Below, piece by piece: positions 6,522 to 14,023 of a DNA stretch of 50,717 nt. Each line of letters starts with the position of its first letter. The stretch's first letter is position 1. The position numbers and the translations under genes were made by a program. The stretch covers positions 1 to 50,717 of the forward strand of contig JBKECD010000026.1 in NCBI GenBank assembly GCA_047974225.1, given 5' to 3'. Source of the stretch: JBKEDC01 sp047974225. GTDB taxonomy: Bacteria > Bacteroidota > Bacteroidia > Bacteroidales > Prolixibacteraceae. The notes beneath the pieces were generated by a model, which did no database searches, was not told the origin of the DNA, and saw only the letters and a list, made by a program, of their open reading frames with translations.

Positions 6522-8573
6522 TCAGATGCTAAATCTCACCCCTCCGCTAATCCATCGTCCAGCTTGGGGGATGTTGCTCAAGTCGTAATAAGTAACATCA
6601 AATAGGTTGGTGGATTGAACGAAGAAATCGAATTTTTGGAACTTGTAGTTTAGCTTTAAATCAAGCACTCCGAATGGCTCATAGTCGGTTTCGCCTACAT
6701 AGTCGATGCCATCATAGGCGGAATATCCTCCGTTGCGGTCTTCCATTCGGAATTGCCAGTTTGCAGTGAGGTTTTCGACGATGCGATGATTCAACCCGAT
6801 GACTAACTTGTGCTTCAGATTGTCGAGTGCATAGTTGGAAATATATTCTGTTTCTTTTCGAGTGAGCTCATTATAGGCGTAATTTAGATTCAGCTGGCTG
6901 ATGAAAAAAAGCTCATCATGCAGTAGTTTTCTAATCGAAATATTCGATTTCACCTCAAAGCCTAGGGAGTTGATTTGGGTGAGGTTTTCGGTTTGCCAGA
7001 GGTCTTCTTCATTCACTTTCACCCAGTCGATTACATCTTTAGCTTCACGATAATAGCTCGCTGCTTCGAGCTTTAGGAATTGGTTTTGATATTTCAATCC
7101 ACCCTCCACCGATGTCGAGCGTTCAGGCTTTAGATTGGGATTGCCCACATTGGTCGGACCGCTATAATAGAGGTCGGTGTAGGTGGGCATGCGCAGCGAT
7201 TGGTTGAATGTGCCATAGATTTTCCAATTTTCGCAGATTTGATAGGCGACATCAACTCCCGGATAAAAATTCCATTCGCTAGCTAAATCCGAAATCCAAT
7301 TAGCCATCGCCCCAGCCGAAAGACTAAAACGATTGAGGTGAACAGAGTGTTCAGCATAGTAGGAGAGCACCGTGCGTGCATGTCCGTTGGTGAAGAATTG
7401 ACCGTCTTCGCCGGGCACTGCAATTGTTTTGCCGAGTTCTTCGCCAAGCTTATTGCTGAGGATGTTTTCCGAACGCAACTCCGTTCCGAAGGATGTTTTT
7501 CCGAGTTTCCATTGAAACCACGAGTTGAAATTCACCCCAAAAACATCGGTCATGTGGTAGTTGTGTCCCGAGTACCAATCGGCAGGATTGCTTCGGAAGA
7601 GTTCGTAGCGGTCGTGATTTCTTCGCCAATAGGTGGAAGTGCGTGTGTGCAGCTTCTTGCCTGTTTCCACCTCAGCCGAAAGAATGGAGGTGCGTGTGGC
7701 TTCATATTGGTTGGGATAGAGAGGGGAATAAAAACCATTAGCGCCAAACCCCTTGTCGATATATCCTGCTTGAAACTTCACGGTGGCTTCATCGGTTGCC
7801 ACTTTTCCATTATAGAAGAAGTTGAGCGTGTTGAAGTCGGTGTTGTTGCGATAGCCATCCGAGGCGGTATTGCCAATAGCGATGAAGTTTTGGAGCTTGC
7901 CCGTTTGCGCATTGCCGCTCACATTGATGTCACGCAGACCATGTGCCCCGAAAGAAGCGTTTGCCAAAAGGGAATTGTCGGAATCGGGTTCGGTGATGAT
8001 GTTGATAGCTCCAGCGAAAGCGTTGGGTCCATAGATTCTGGATGAAGAGCCGTTGAGAATTTCAATCCGCTTGACCGCTTGAAGCGATAAGGGAAGGTTT
8101 AGGTTGTGATGCCCCGTTTGAGGGTCGGAGATGTTCACCCCATTAAGCAGAATTAGGGTTTGGTCGAAAGTTCCACCTCGCACGGAAATATCCGCCTGTA
8201 CGCCATAAGTCCCTCGTTGCCTGACATCAACTCCTAGGGCATACTCTAAAAGGTCTTGAACACTTGCTACCGGGGCAGCTTGAATTTCGGCACGGTCGAT
8301 GACCGACACGATGCGAGCAATCTGCGAATAGGTGGCAGGAGCTCGTTGTGCACTGATCTCGATCTCATCGAGTTCATATTCTTTGGCGATTTTCAAACTA
8401 TCGGCTGAGTTTTGCGCATGTGCTTCCGTGGGAGCGGCTACATATAAGTAGGCGACAGCCAATGATGCGATGCGCACTTCACGCTTCAATGCTTGAAACA
8501 AAGAATAGCCTTGACCTCCCCAATGGTGGAAAGTCAATTGACGTGCTTTCTGGTTGGTAAATAATTTGTTCAT
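6522..8573 (-). CDS. TonB-dependent outer-membrane receptor, BtuB-like
   Basis: The 683-residue protein is a TonB-dependent transporter. The N-terminus (K-A-R-Q-L-T-F-H-H-W-G ... A-L-K-R-E-V-R-I) is an extended Bacteroidales-type signal peptide, with cleavage probably after A-H-A. The plug domain follows (about 75-190): V-I-D-R-A-E-I, QDLLEYALGVDVRQRG, ISVRGGTFDQTLILLNGV, RIEILNGSSSRIYG and A-G-A-I-N-I-I-T. The remainder is a 22-strand barrel ending near VRFSI. Similar receptors are often annotated as vitamin B12 transporters, but no cobalamin riboswitch is visible upstream and no B12 gene is nearby, so the substrate is open. A TACCTTTG box lies upstream. The short length (typical 650-750) is complete. 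Confidence 0.85.
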   Translation of the reverse strand: MNKLFTNQKARQLTFHHWGGQGYSLFQALKREVRIASLAVAYLYVAAPTEAHAQNSADSLKIAKEYELDEIEISAQRAPATYSQIARIVSVIDRAEIQAAPVASVQDLLEYALGVDVRQRGTYGVQADISVRGGTFDQTLILLNGVNISDPQTGHHNLNLPLSLQAVKRIEILNGSSSRIYGPNAFAGAINIITEPDSDNSLLANASFGAHGLRDINVSGNAQTGKLQNFIAIGNTASDGYRNNTDFNTLNFFYNGKVATDEATVKFQAGYIDKGFGANGFYSPLYPNQYEATRTSILSAEVETGKKLHTRTSTYWRRNHDRYELFRSNPADWYSGHNYHMTDVFGVNFNSWFQWKLGKTSFGTELRSENILSNKLGEELGKTIAVPGEDGQFFTNGHARTVLSYYAEHSVHLNRFSLSAGAMANWISDLASEWNFYPGVDVAYQICENWKIYGTFNQSLRMPTYTDLYYSGPTNVGNPNLKPERSTSVEGGLKYQNQFLKLEAASYYREAKDVIDWVKVNEEDLWQTENLTQINSLGFEVKSNISIRKLLHDELFFISQLNLNYAYNELTRKETEYISNYALDNLKHKLVIGLNHRIVENLTANWQFRMEDRNGGYSAYDGIDYVGETDYEPFGVLDLKLNYKFQKFDFFVQSTNLFDVTYYDLSNIPQAGRWISGGVRFSI

Positions 8574-8597
8574 GATATATCAAAATATATGTGGGGG

Positions 8598-8605
8598 CAA
8601 AGGTA
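8598..8605 (-). promoter_or_regulatory. -7 box before the TonB-dependent receptor gene
   Basis: TACCTTTG on the minus strand matches TAnnTTTG and lies 24 bases before the ATG. No good TTTG -33 box is seen at the expected distance, only a TTTC 18 bases upstream. Confidence 0.45.
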
Positions 8606-8722
8606 GGGCTTTCGGGGGAGGGGAAAGGGGGGAGCGGAAGCGAGATGTGGCGAAATAAGAAAATAATCATATGGGGACTTCTGAAAAATAGTTTTAGTGG
8701 CGCGAAAGAGTTGGACATGGAG

Positions 8723-8753
8723 TTGTATTGCGCTAAAACTTTATATACATTTG
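8723..8753 (+). promoter_or_regulatory. Bacteroidetes-type promoter for the DUF2027-Smr gene
   Basis: TTG at 8723-8725, 20 bases, then TACATTTG at 8746-8753. The predicted start near 8760 gives a leader of about 17 bases before the ATG at 8777. Confidence 0.65.
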
Positions 8754-8776
8754 TGGGATTATAACAATAAAATATC

Positions 8777-9835
8777 ATGCAATATAAATTAGGCGATAAA
8801 GTAAAATTCTTGAACGATGTGGGTGGTGGCACCATCACCAAGCTAGTGGGCAAAAACATGGTTCATGTGGAAAATGAAGATGGTTTTGAAATTCCAGTGC
8901 TCACCAATGAGATTATTCTGGTGGGCGAATCGCAAGGAAGTGCCACCCCGAAAGCGGCAGAGAGCAAGCAACCATCGGTGAGCGATTTTGTGAAACAAGG
9001 CATGCAGGCGGCTCCAGTGCGCGAGGAAGCGAAGAAGGAAACCACGCAGATAGTGGGCAATGATGCGCCAAACTTTCACGTGGCATTTGTGCCCGAAAAT
9101 AGTCATAATCCACTCGATGGGGTTACGAAAATGTATCTGGTGAATGATTCAAACCAGACCTTAATATATAGCTATCTGCATTTCGATGGCTTGCAATATG
9201 AATTGCAGCAGTCGGGCGAGGTGAGTCCAAACACGAAGCAAATCATCAATAATCTGTCTTCGGCAGACATAGCGAAACTGCCTGAGTTTGTTTTTCAACT
9301 GCTATTCTTCAAAGATGGGGCATCAACGATTGAACAGCCCATTCTGAAAAGCATTCATGTGCATGCAGCGAAGTTTTATAAGGCAGGTAGCTTCAAGCGG
9401 AATGAATATTTCAACACGCCAGCCATGCTTTATAAGCTCAATGAGAGCGCACTCGACAAAGCGGTAGAAGCGTTGGAAAAACACGCCAATGGAGGTGCTG
9501 TTGAGCCTGCACGAGTGAAAGCCGAACCCCAAGAAGAAGAGTGGAAAGAGCTCACCGAGGTGGACTTGCACATCCATGAGCTGATTGATGATGAGCGAGG
9601 AATGGAAGCCAAAGATATGCTCGAATTGCAAATGAAGGTTTTTAATGAGAAGATGGAAGGGGCGATTAAGTCGAACAAAGTGAAGCGTATTGTGTTTATT
9701 CATGGCATCGGCGAGGGGGTGTTGAAAAATGAGGTTCGCCGAGAGCTAAATCGCAAGTATAAGCAGTATGATCATCAAGATGCCAGCTTCCGTGAATATG
9801 GTTATGGTGCTACAATGGTGATTTTGAAACGATAA
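8777..9835 (+). CDS. DUF2027 and Smr domain protein
   Basis: The 352-residue protein begins with a small barrel-like domain, MQYKLGDKVKFLNDVGGGTI, typical of the Bacteroidetes DUF2027 proteins. A central beta-rich domain (about 95-215, many strands of the type LVNDSNQTLIYSYL) follows, then a linker rich in A and E. The C-terminus is a Smr (small MutS-related) domain with EVDLHIHELID at about 260-270 and VFIHGIGEGVLKNEVRREL at about 304-322. Smr domains are nicking nucleases or RNA endonucleases linked to ribosome rescue and DNA repair; the role in this architecture is not established. It has its own promoter and is followed by a 42-bp-period repeat array. Confidence 0.85.
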   Translation: MQYKLGDKVKFLNDVGGGTITKLVGKNMVHVENEDGFEIPVLTNEIILVGESQGSATPKAAESKQPSVSDFVKQGMQAAPVREEAKKETTQIVGNDAPNFHVAFVPENSHNPLDGVTKMYLVNDSNQTLIYSYLHFDGLQYELQQSGEVSPNTKQIINNLSSADIAKLPEFVFQLLFFKDGASTIEQPILKSIHVHAAKFYKAGSFKRNEYFNTPAMLYKLNESALDKAVEALEKHANGGAVEPARVKAEPQEEEWKELTEVDLHIHELIDDERGMEAKDMLELQMKVFNEKMEGAIKSNKVKRIVFIHGIGEGVLKNEVRRELNRKYKQYDHQDASFREYGYGATMVILKR

Positions 9836-10261
9836 AGTCAATTATTACTATTTTGAGAGGTTGAGAAATGTGATAGTTGGTACTTACTTTTTCAAAATGT
9901 GAGGCAGAATTTTTTCATTCCGACCTTTCTTTTTCAAAATGTGAGGCAGAATTTTTTCATTCTGACCTTTCTTTTTCAAAATGTGAGGCAGAATTTTTTC
10001 ATTCCGACCTTTCTTTTTCAAAATGTGAAGCAGAATTTTTTCATTCCGACCTTTCTTTTTCAAAATGTGGAGTAGAATTTTTTCATTCCGACCTTTCTTT
10101 TTCAAAATGTGAAGCAGAATTTTTTCATTCCGACCTTTCTTTTTCAAAATGTGGAGTAGAATTTTTTCATTCCGACTCTCCTTTTTCAAAAAGTGAGGCA
10201 ATTTTAAAATCTGTCAGAGTAGAATTAGGAATTGGCTTCACCCTTCACCCCAAAAAGAACT
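9836..10261. other. Intergenic region dominated by a 42-bp minisatellite
   Basis: Apart from the repeat array (9887-10201), this 426-bp gap contains about 50 bases on the left and 60 on the right in which I see no clear promoter or terminator. The open reading frames running through the array on both strands exist only because 42 is a multiple of three. Confidence 0.7.
9887..10201. repeat. Minisatellite with exact 42-bp period, eight copies
   Basis: The landmark CAGAATTTTTTCATTC recurs at 9905, 9947, 9989, 10031, 10073, 10115 and 10157, each exactly 42 bases apart, with a decayed eighth copy at 10199. Each unit contains TTCAAAATGTG followed by a G/A-rich hexamer that varies among three versions (GAGGCAG, GAAGCAG, GGAGTAG). 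Copies otherwise differ by only one or two bases. No spacers are present. It ends about 60 bases before the yggS start. Confidence 0.9.
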
Positions 10262-10933
10262 ATGAATATGATTTCTGAAAATATAAAAAGCATTCGCAGC
10301 CACGTGCCTGAACAAGTGAGCTTGGTGGCGGTGTCGAAATACAAACCTATTTCCGCATTGGAAGAAGCTTATGATGCTGGTCAGCGGATGTTTGGCGAAA
10401 GCAAAGTGCAGGAGATGGTGGGAAAATACGAACAATTGCCCAAGGATATTGCGTGGCACTTCATTGGGCATCTGCAAAGCAATAAGGTGAAATACATGAT
10501 TCCATTTGTCAGCCTGATTCATGGGGTGGATTCGTGGAAGATTTTGCTGCAAATAAATAAAGAAGCAAAGAAAATTAACCGTGTTGTTGATTGTCTGTTG
10601 CAGTTTCATATTGCTCAAGAAGAAACGAAATTTGGCTTGAGCGAGGAAGAAGTACAAGCGTTTTTGAATGCTGAAGCATTCAAGGAATTGCAAAATGTCA
10701 GAATTTGCGGTGTGATGGGCATGGCAAGCAACACCGAGGATGAGCAACAAGTGTGCCATGAGTTTGCCAACTTAAAAGATATTTTCTTACGTTTGCAGCA
10801 AAGTTATTTTAGCAACCAATTGGCATTTAAAGAAATCTCCATGGGCATGTCGGGCGATTATAAATTGGCGATAGAGCAGGGGAGCACCATGGTGAGAGTG
10901 GGGAGCGCAATCTTTGGAGTGAGGGAGAATTGA
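10262..10933 (+). CDS. YggS family pyridoxal phosphate-binding protein
   Basis: The 223-residue protein is a member of the YggS/PLPBP family, a monomeric PLP-binding barrel involved in vitamin B6 homeostasis. The PLP lysine is K26 in SLVAVSKYKP. Other family marks are FGESKVQEM (about 44-52), WHFIGHLQSNK (about 64-74), the E-T-K-F-G-L-S motif (about 119) and the C-terminal MSGDYKLAIEQGSTMVRVGS. I chose the ATG at 10262; the in-frame TTG at 10232 would add residues not seen in the family. No close -7 box is evident, and the upstream sequence is a minisatellite that may carry the control region. Confidence 0.92.
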   Translation: MNMISENIKSIRSHVPEQVSLVAVSKYKPISALEEAYDAGQRMFGESKVQEMVGKYEQLPKDIAWHFIGHLQSNKVKYMIPFVSLIHGVDSWKILLQINKEAKKINRVVDCLLQFHIAQEETKFGLSEEEVQAFLNAEAFKELQNVRICGVMGMASNTEDEQQVCHEFANLKDIFLRLQQSYFSNQLAFKEISMGMSGDYKLAIEQGSTMVRVGSAIFGVREN

Positions 10934-10962
10934 GAATTGAGAATTGAGAGGGGAGAAAGGCA

Positions 10963-10976
10963 GCCCCGTTAGGGGC
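10963..10976. repeat. Short GC-rich hairpin between yggS and the PyrD-like gene
   Basis: GCCCC-GTTA-GGGGC forms a small stem-loop in an otherwise repetitive 104-bp gap (GAGAATT and CTTCGCA tandem copies). It has no T-run. Confidence 0.4.
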
Positions 10977-11037
10977 GATATATTTTCGCACTTCGCACTT
11001 CGCACTAAAAAGCACTCAGAACTTAAAAAAATAAAAT

Positions 11038-12024
11038 ATGGTAAACACAGAAACAACTTACATGGGCTTGAAGCTGAAAAGCCCAATCGTGGTGGCTAGC
11101 TCAGGATTGACCAACACGATTTCAAAGCTTCAACAGCTCGAAAATGCAGGCGCAGGAGCCGTGATTTTTAAATCACTCTTCGAAGAGCAAATTCATGGCG
11201 AGTCGAATCATCTTTTGGGTGATAGTGATGCCTATCCCGAAGCAGCTGACTACATCGAGAGTTATGTGCGTCAGAATAGCTTGGTGAGCTATTTGGATTT
11301 GGTGCGTGAAGCTAAACGTGAGATTTCGATTCCAATCATTGCAAGCATTAGTTGTGTATCGACTGAGGAATGGGTTTCCTTTGCTAAGCAGCTAGAAGGT
11401 GCAGGAGCTGATGCTATTGAGCTGAATATGTTTCATGTGCCCACAAGCAGAAGTGAGAATGGTGGCGATATTGAGCAGCTCTATGTTGATATGCTTCGGA
11501 AAGTGAAAGCCGAAGTGTCAATTCCAATTGCCGTAAAAATAGGTTTCTATTACACCAACATCATTGGATTTGTAGAGCAGCTGATGGCAAATGGGGCTGA
11601 TTCGGTAACGATGTTCAACCGATTTTATGAGCCTGATATCAATTTAAAAACTTTAGAGCTGACAGCTAGCGAGGTGTTTAGCACTCCTGCCGAGATTCGA
11701 CATTCGCTCCGCTGGATAGGCTTGACAAGTGCAACGCTTCCTCAATTAGAAATTGCAGCATCCACAGGGGTGCATAGTGGCGATGCGGTGATTAAGCAGC
11801 TATTGGCAGGGGCGCAAGTGGTGCAGGTGTGCTCGGCGGTCTATGTGCATGGCAGTCAGATTGTCGCAGGCATGAACCATGAGTTGAAAGAGTTTATGAA
11901 GAAATGGAACTTTAAGCATCTCGAAGATTTCCGCGGGCGACTATCTTATAAAGGTATGAATGTGCAGATGTATGAGCGAGCTCAGTTCATGCGCTACTTC
12001 TCTAATCACCCGATGAATTTCTAA
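11038..12024 (+). CDS. Dihydroorotate dehydrogenase-like protein
   Basis: The 328-residue TIM-barrel protein resembles class 1 dihydroorotate dehydrogenases and is usually annotated as dihydroorotate dehydrogenase-like. Visible marks are YMGLKLKSPIVVASSGLT near the start, A-G-A-G-A-V-I-F-K-S-L-F-E-E-Q (38-52), I-I-A-S-I-S-C (about 100), A-I-E-L-N-M-F (about 128), I-P-I-A-V-K-I-G (about 160) and G-A-Q-V-V-Q-V-C-S-A near the end. FMN binding is expected from the fold. The usual class 1 active-site cysteine loop is not clearly conserved, so I do not assign pyrimidine biosynthesis. It follows yggS after 104 bases. Confidence 0.85.
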   Translation: MVNTETTYMGLKLKSPIVVASSGLTNTISKLQQLENAGAGAVIFKSLFEEQIHGESNHLLGDSDAYPEAADYIESYVRQNSLVSYLDLVREAKREISIPIIASISCVSTEEWVSFAKQLEGAGADAIELNMFHVPTSRSENGGDIEQLYVDMLRKVKAEVSIPIAVKIGFYYTNIIGFVEQLMANGADSVTMFNRFYEPDINLKTLELTASEVFSTPAEIRHSLRWIGLTSATLPQLEIAASTGVHSGDAVIKQLLAGAQVVQVCSAVYVHGSQIVAGMNHELKEFMKKWNFKHLEDFRGRLSYKGMNVQMYERAQFMRYFSNHPMNF

Positions 12025-12710
12025 AGAGGAAAGGACTTCTAAAAATTAGCTGTTAACCGTGGTAACTTCAGCTTGTAATACTTCGTATAATTCTCAAGGC
12101 AAACGCATGTAGATTAATAGCACCGTGCTTCAACTGTTGTGCTTTACATGGGTTTGCCTTGAACGATTAGGTGTAAAAAGGGAATGTTTTACTTCCAAAA
12201 AGCATTTAGCAAAAATACACTAAAAATAATTGCCACATGCGTTTGTCTTAGCATAATTCTATACCTTTGTTTCTTAAATTATCATACCGTACCTACGGCA
12301 CGGTGGTTAGCCTCAATTCCAAACCCAAGGTTGAAACCTGGGGCTACCTAGATTACGTCTCTAGCGGGACGAGCGGTGTCTCCCTAATTTTATTTGGGAC
12401 GCTATTAGTTAGGATTCTATCTGAGGCTGCAATCCTAAGAAAATATTAAGCGCCAATACGATTGCTATTTTAGCTTGAGGGCGAGCGAAATACATTTTTA
12501 GTATATCGGACATTCAAGAGTATAAACTCCTGAAACAAAGCATGAAAATGAGCGTGTGGAATCAATGTGCTTCTTTAAATCAGCAATAAAAGTGAGGTTT
12601 GACTTATTTTTATGCAATATAAATAGCATGGTTTTATGTATTTTGACATCTAGAGATAGCAAAATACACCATCTTTTGCATACATTTGTTTGCAAAATTA
12701 GAATGGCGTA
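12025..12710. other. Repeat-rich intergenic region before the AAA ATPase gene
   Basis: This 686-bp stretch has no convincing gene. It holds an inverted-repeat element at 12094-12162 with a third arm copy at 12235-12249, a TACCTTTG -7-like box at 12262-12269, and a section at about 12285-12360 with nested short palindromes (GTACCTACGGCACGG; CCCAAGGTTGAAACCTGGGG). An open frame 12267-12449 starts with TTG and reads through these palindromes; I regard it as accidental. A second -7-like box TACATTTG at 12681-12688 probably serves the AAA ATPase gene. Confidence 0.6.
12094..12162. repeat. 69-bp inverted-repeat element
   Basis: The left arm TCAAGGCAAACGCATGTA (12094-12111) pairs with 12145-12162, 17 of 18 positions. 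Inside are AGCAC and GTGCT copies that can form a second stem. A further copy of the arm, ACATGCGTTTGTCTT, lies at 12235-12249 (14 of 15). It may be a small mobile-element remnant or a structured transcript. Confidence 0.65.
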
Positions 12711-13889
12711 ATGGAAAACCTTAGAGAAATACATGATTTGCTGTTAGAAGGACATCAATCGAAGCTTCAACGAAGTTTGATGAGTGCGATTGATTGGAAT
12801 CATCGTTTCATTTGCATCAAAGGCTTTCGAGGTGTTGGCAAGTCGGACTTCTTGCTTGAATTTGTGAGTAAGTACTATAAAGGCGACAACACGTGTCTAT
12901 ACGTCGATTTGAATAATTTCTACTTTTCCAAGCGCAAGATTTACAACTTTGCCGATGACTTCTATAAAAAAGGAGGGAAGGTGTTGGTGCTCGACCAAAT
13001 TCAGAAATATCCAGATTGGATTGATGAATTGGTGAGATGTCATAGCGATTTCCCAGAGCTTAAAATCATTTTTTCATCCTCGCCCGTGCTGCGTGTGTGG
13101 GATGCCGATGCTCGATTAAAAGATATTGTCGCGATATATCACTTGAAAGGTCTGTCCTTTAGAGAGTTTTTGAACTATAAGACCGACTCTGAATTTAGAA
13201 GTTATAGCTTTGAAGAGATTGTGAAAAATCATCGTGAAATAGCTAAGAGTATCACCAAGCATGTGATGCCATTGGCTTATTTCGACCAATATTTGATTAA
13301 TGGATACTATCCGTATTCCATCGACTCGCAGCTTAATGAATGTAGTGTGTTGCTCAAGCATATTAATTTGGCGTTAGAGATTGACGTAACTTCGTTAAAT
13401 CAAATCGAGTTGAAATATTTGCCAAAGCTGCGCAAATTGCTCCGCATTATTTGCAATCAAGCTCCATTCACTCCCAATATTAGCAAGTTGAGTGCCGATG
13501 TGGAAACATCGAGAGCAACGATCATTAATTATTTGCGCTATTTGAAAAATGCTCGATTGATTAATTTAGTATATGCCGATAGTGAGGAAGAGATGCAGAA
13601 AAAGCCTTCATGCGTCTATGCACACAACACGAATATCCTCTATGCGGTTTCGCCTGAGAATTTCAGCACCGAGACGATTCGGAAGACTTTTTTCTTCAAT
13701 CAAGTGTCATCAACCAATATAATTACCTCTTCTTCAGAAGGTGATTTTGTGGTGGACGGTAAATATGATTTTACAATTGGTGGAAAATATCATGAGGCAA
13801 AAAGCCTCGCTAGTTATGCTGCTGTGGGGAGAATTGAAGTGGGAAAGGGAAATAAGATTCCATTGTGGTTGTTTGGGTTTTTGTATTAG
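12711..13889 (+). CDS. AAA family ATPase, AAA_14/DUF4143-type
   Basis: The 392-residue protein matches the archaeo-bacterial AAA_14 ATPases. The Walker A loop is GFRGVGKSD (residues 38-46) and the Walker B strand is KVLVLDQIQKYPDW (90-103), with D-Q where most P-loop ATPases have D-E. Y-P-D-W and F-S-S-S-P sensor-like segments follow, and L-K-G-L-S-F-R-E-F-L-N at about 144-154 is the usual transition into the DUF4143 part. The C-terminus has a winged-helix-like stretch and a K-x-D-F-T ... Y-H-E-A-K segment that recalls a nuclease-fold remnant. The family is widespread and of unknown function, often in toxin-antitoxin-like or mobile contexts. It stands alone between repeat-rich gaps. Confidence 0.8.
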   Translation: MENLREIHDLLLEGHQSKLQRSLMSAIDWNHRFICIKGFRGVGKSDFLLEFVSKYYKGDNTCLYVDLNNFYFSKRKIYNFADDFYKKGGKVLVLDQIQKYPDWIDELVRCHSDFPELKIIFSSSPVLRVWDADARLKDIVAIYHLKGLSFREFLNYKTDSEFRSYSFEEIVKNHREIAKSITKHVMPLAYFDQYLINGYYPYSIDSQLNECSVLLKHINLALEIDVTSLNQIELKYLPKLRKLLRIICNQAPFTPNISKLSADVETSRATIINYLRYLKNARLINLVYADSEEEMQKKPSCVYAHNTNILYAVSPENFSTETIRKTFFFNQVSSTNIITSSSEGDFVVDGKYDFTIGGKYHEAKSLASYAAVGRIEVGKGNKIPLWLFGFLY

Positions 13890-13896
13890 GGATTTT

Positions 13897-13981
13897 TTCG
13901 GATATTGGATATTCGGACAACGGATTTTTGGACATTGGACATTGGGAAGTCCGACATCTGACATCTGAAAGTCCGACATCA
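13897..13981. repeat. Short direct repeats between the AAA ATPase gene and nifJ
   Basis: Tandem short motifs (GGATATTGGATATTCGGAC, GGACATTGGACATTGGG, CCGACATCTGACATCTGA, repeated AAGTCCGACATC) fill most of the gap. They look like an AT-rich minisatellite with no regular long period. Confidence 0.5.
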
Positions 13982-14023
13982 AAAGAGAAATAAAATAAAT
14001 AGTTTAAATTAAATTTGATAAAA

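Noticed and set aside
6522..8573. Naming the TonB-dependent receptor btuB
   Set aside because: The signal peptide type is shared with B12 receptors, but there is no riboswitch, lipoprotein partner or B12 gene in the neighbourhood.
8574..8776. Cobalamin riboswitch before the BtuB-like receptor gene
   Set aside because: The 200-bp gap is shared with a divergent gene and I find no B12-box-like conserved core; a covariance search would be needed to overturn this.
9887..10201. CRISPR array
   Set aside because: Units are contiguous with no unique spacers, and no cas genes are in the window. The same holds for the other arrays.
9877..10278. Open frames on both strands through the 42-bp array with repeated 14-residue units
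   Set aside because: They exist because the period is a multiple of three; there is no plausible start, no sensible protein, and both strands are equally open.
12267..12449. 60-residue open frame in the gap before the AAA ATPase
   Set aside because: It has a TTG start, low-complexity match to a nested palindromic repeat and no domain; it looks accidental.
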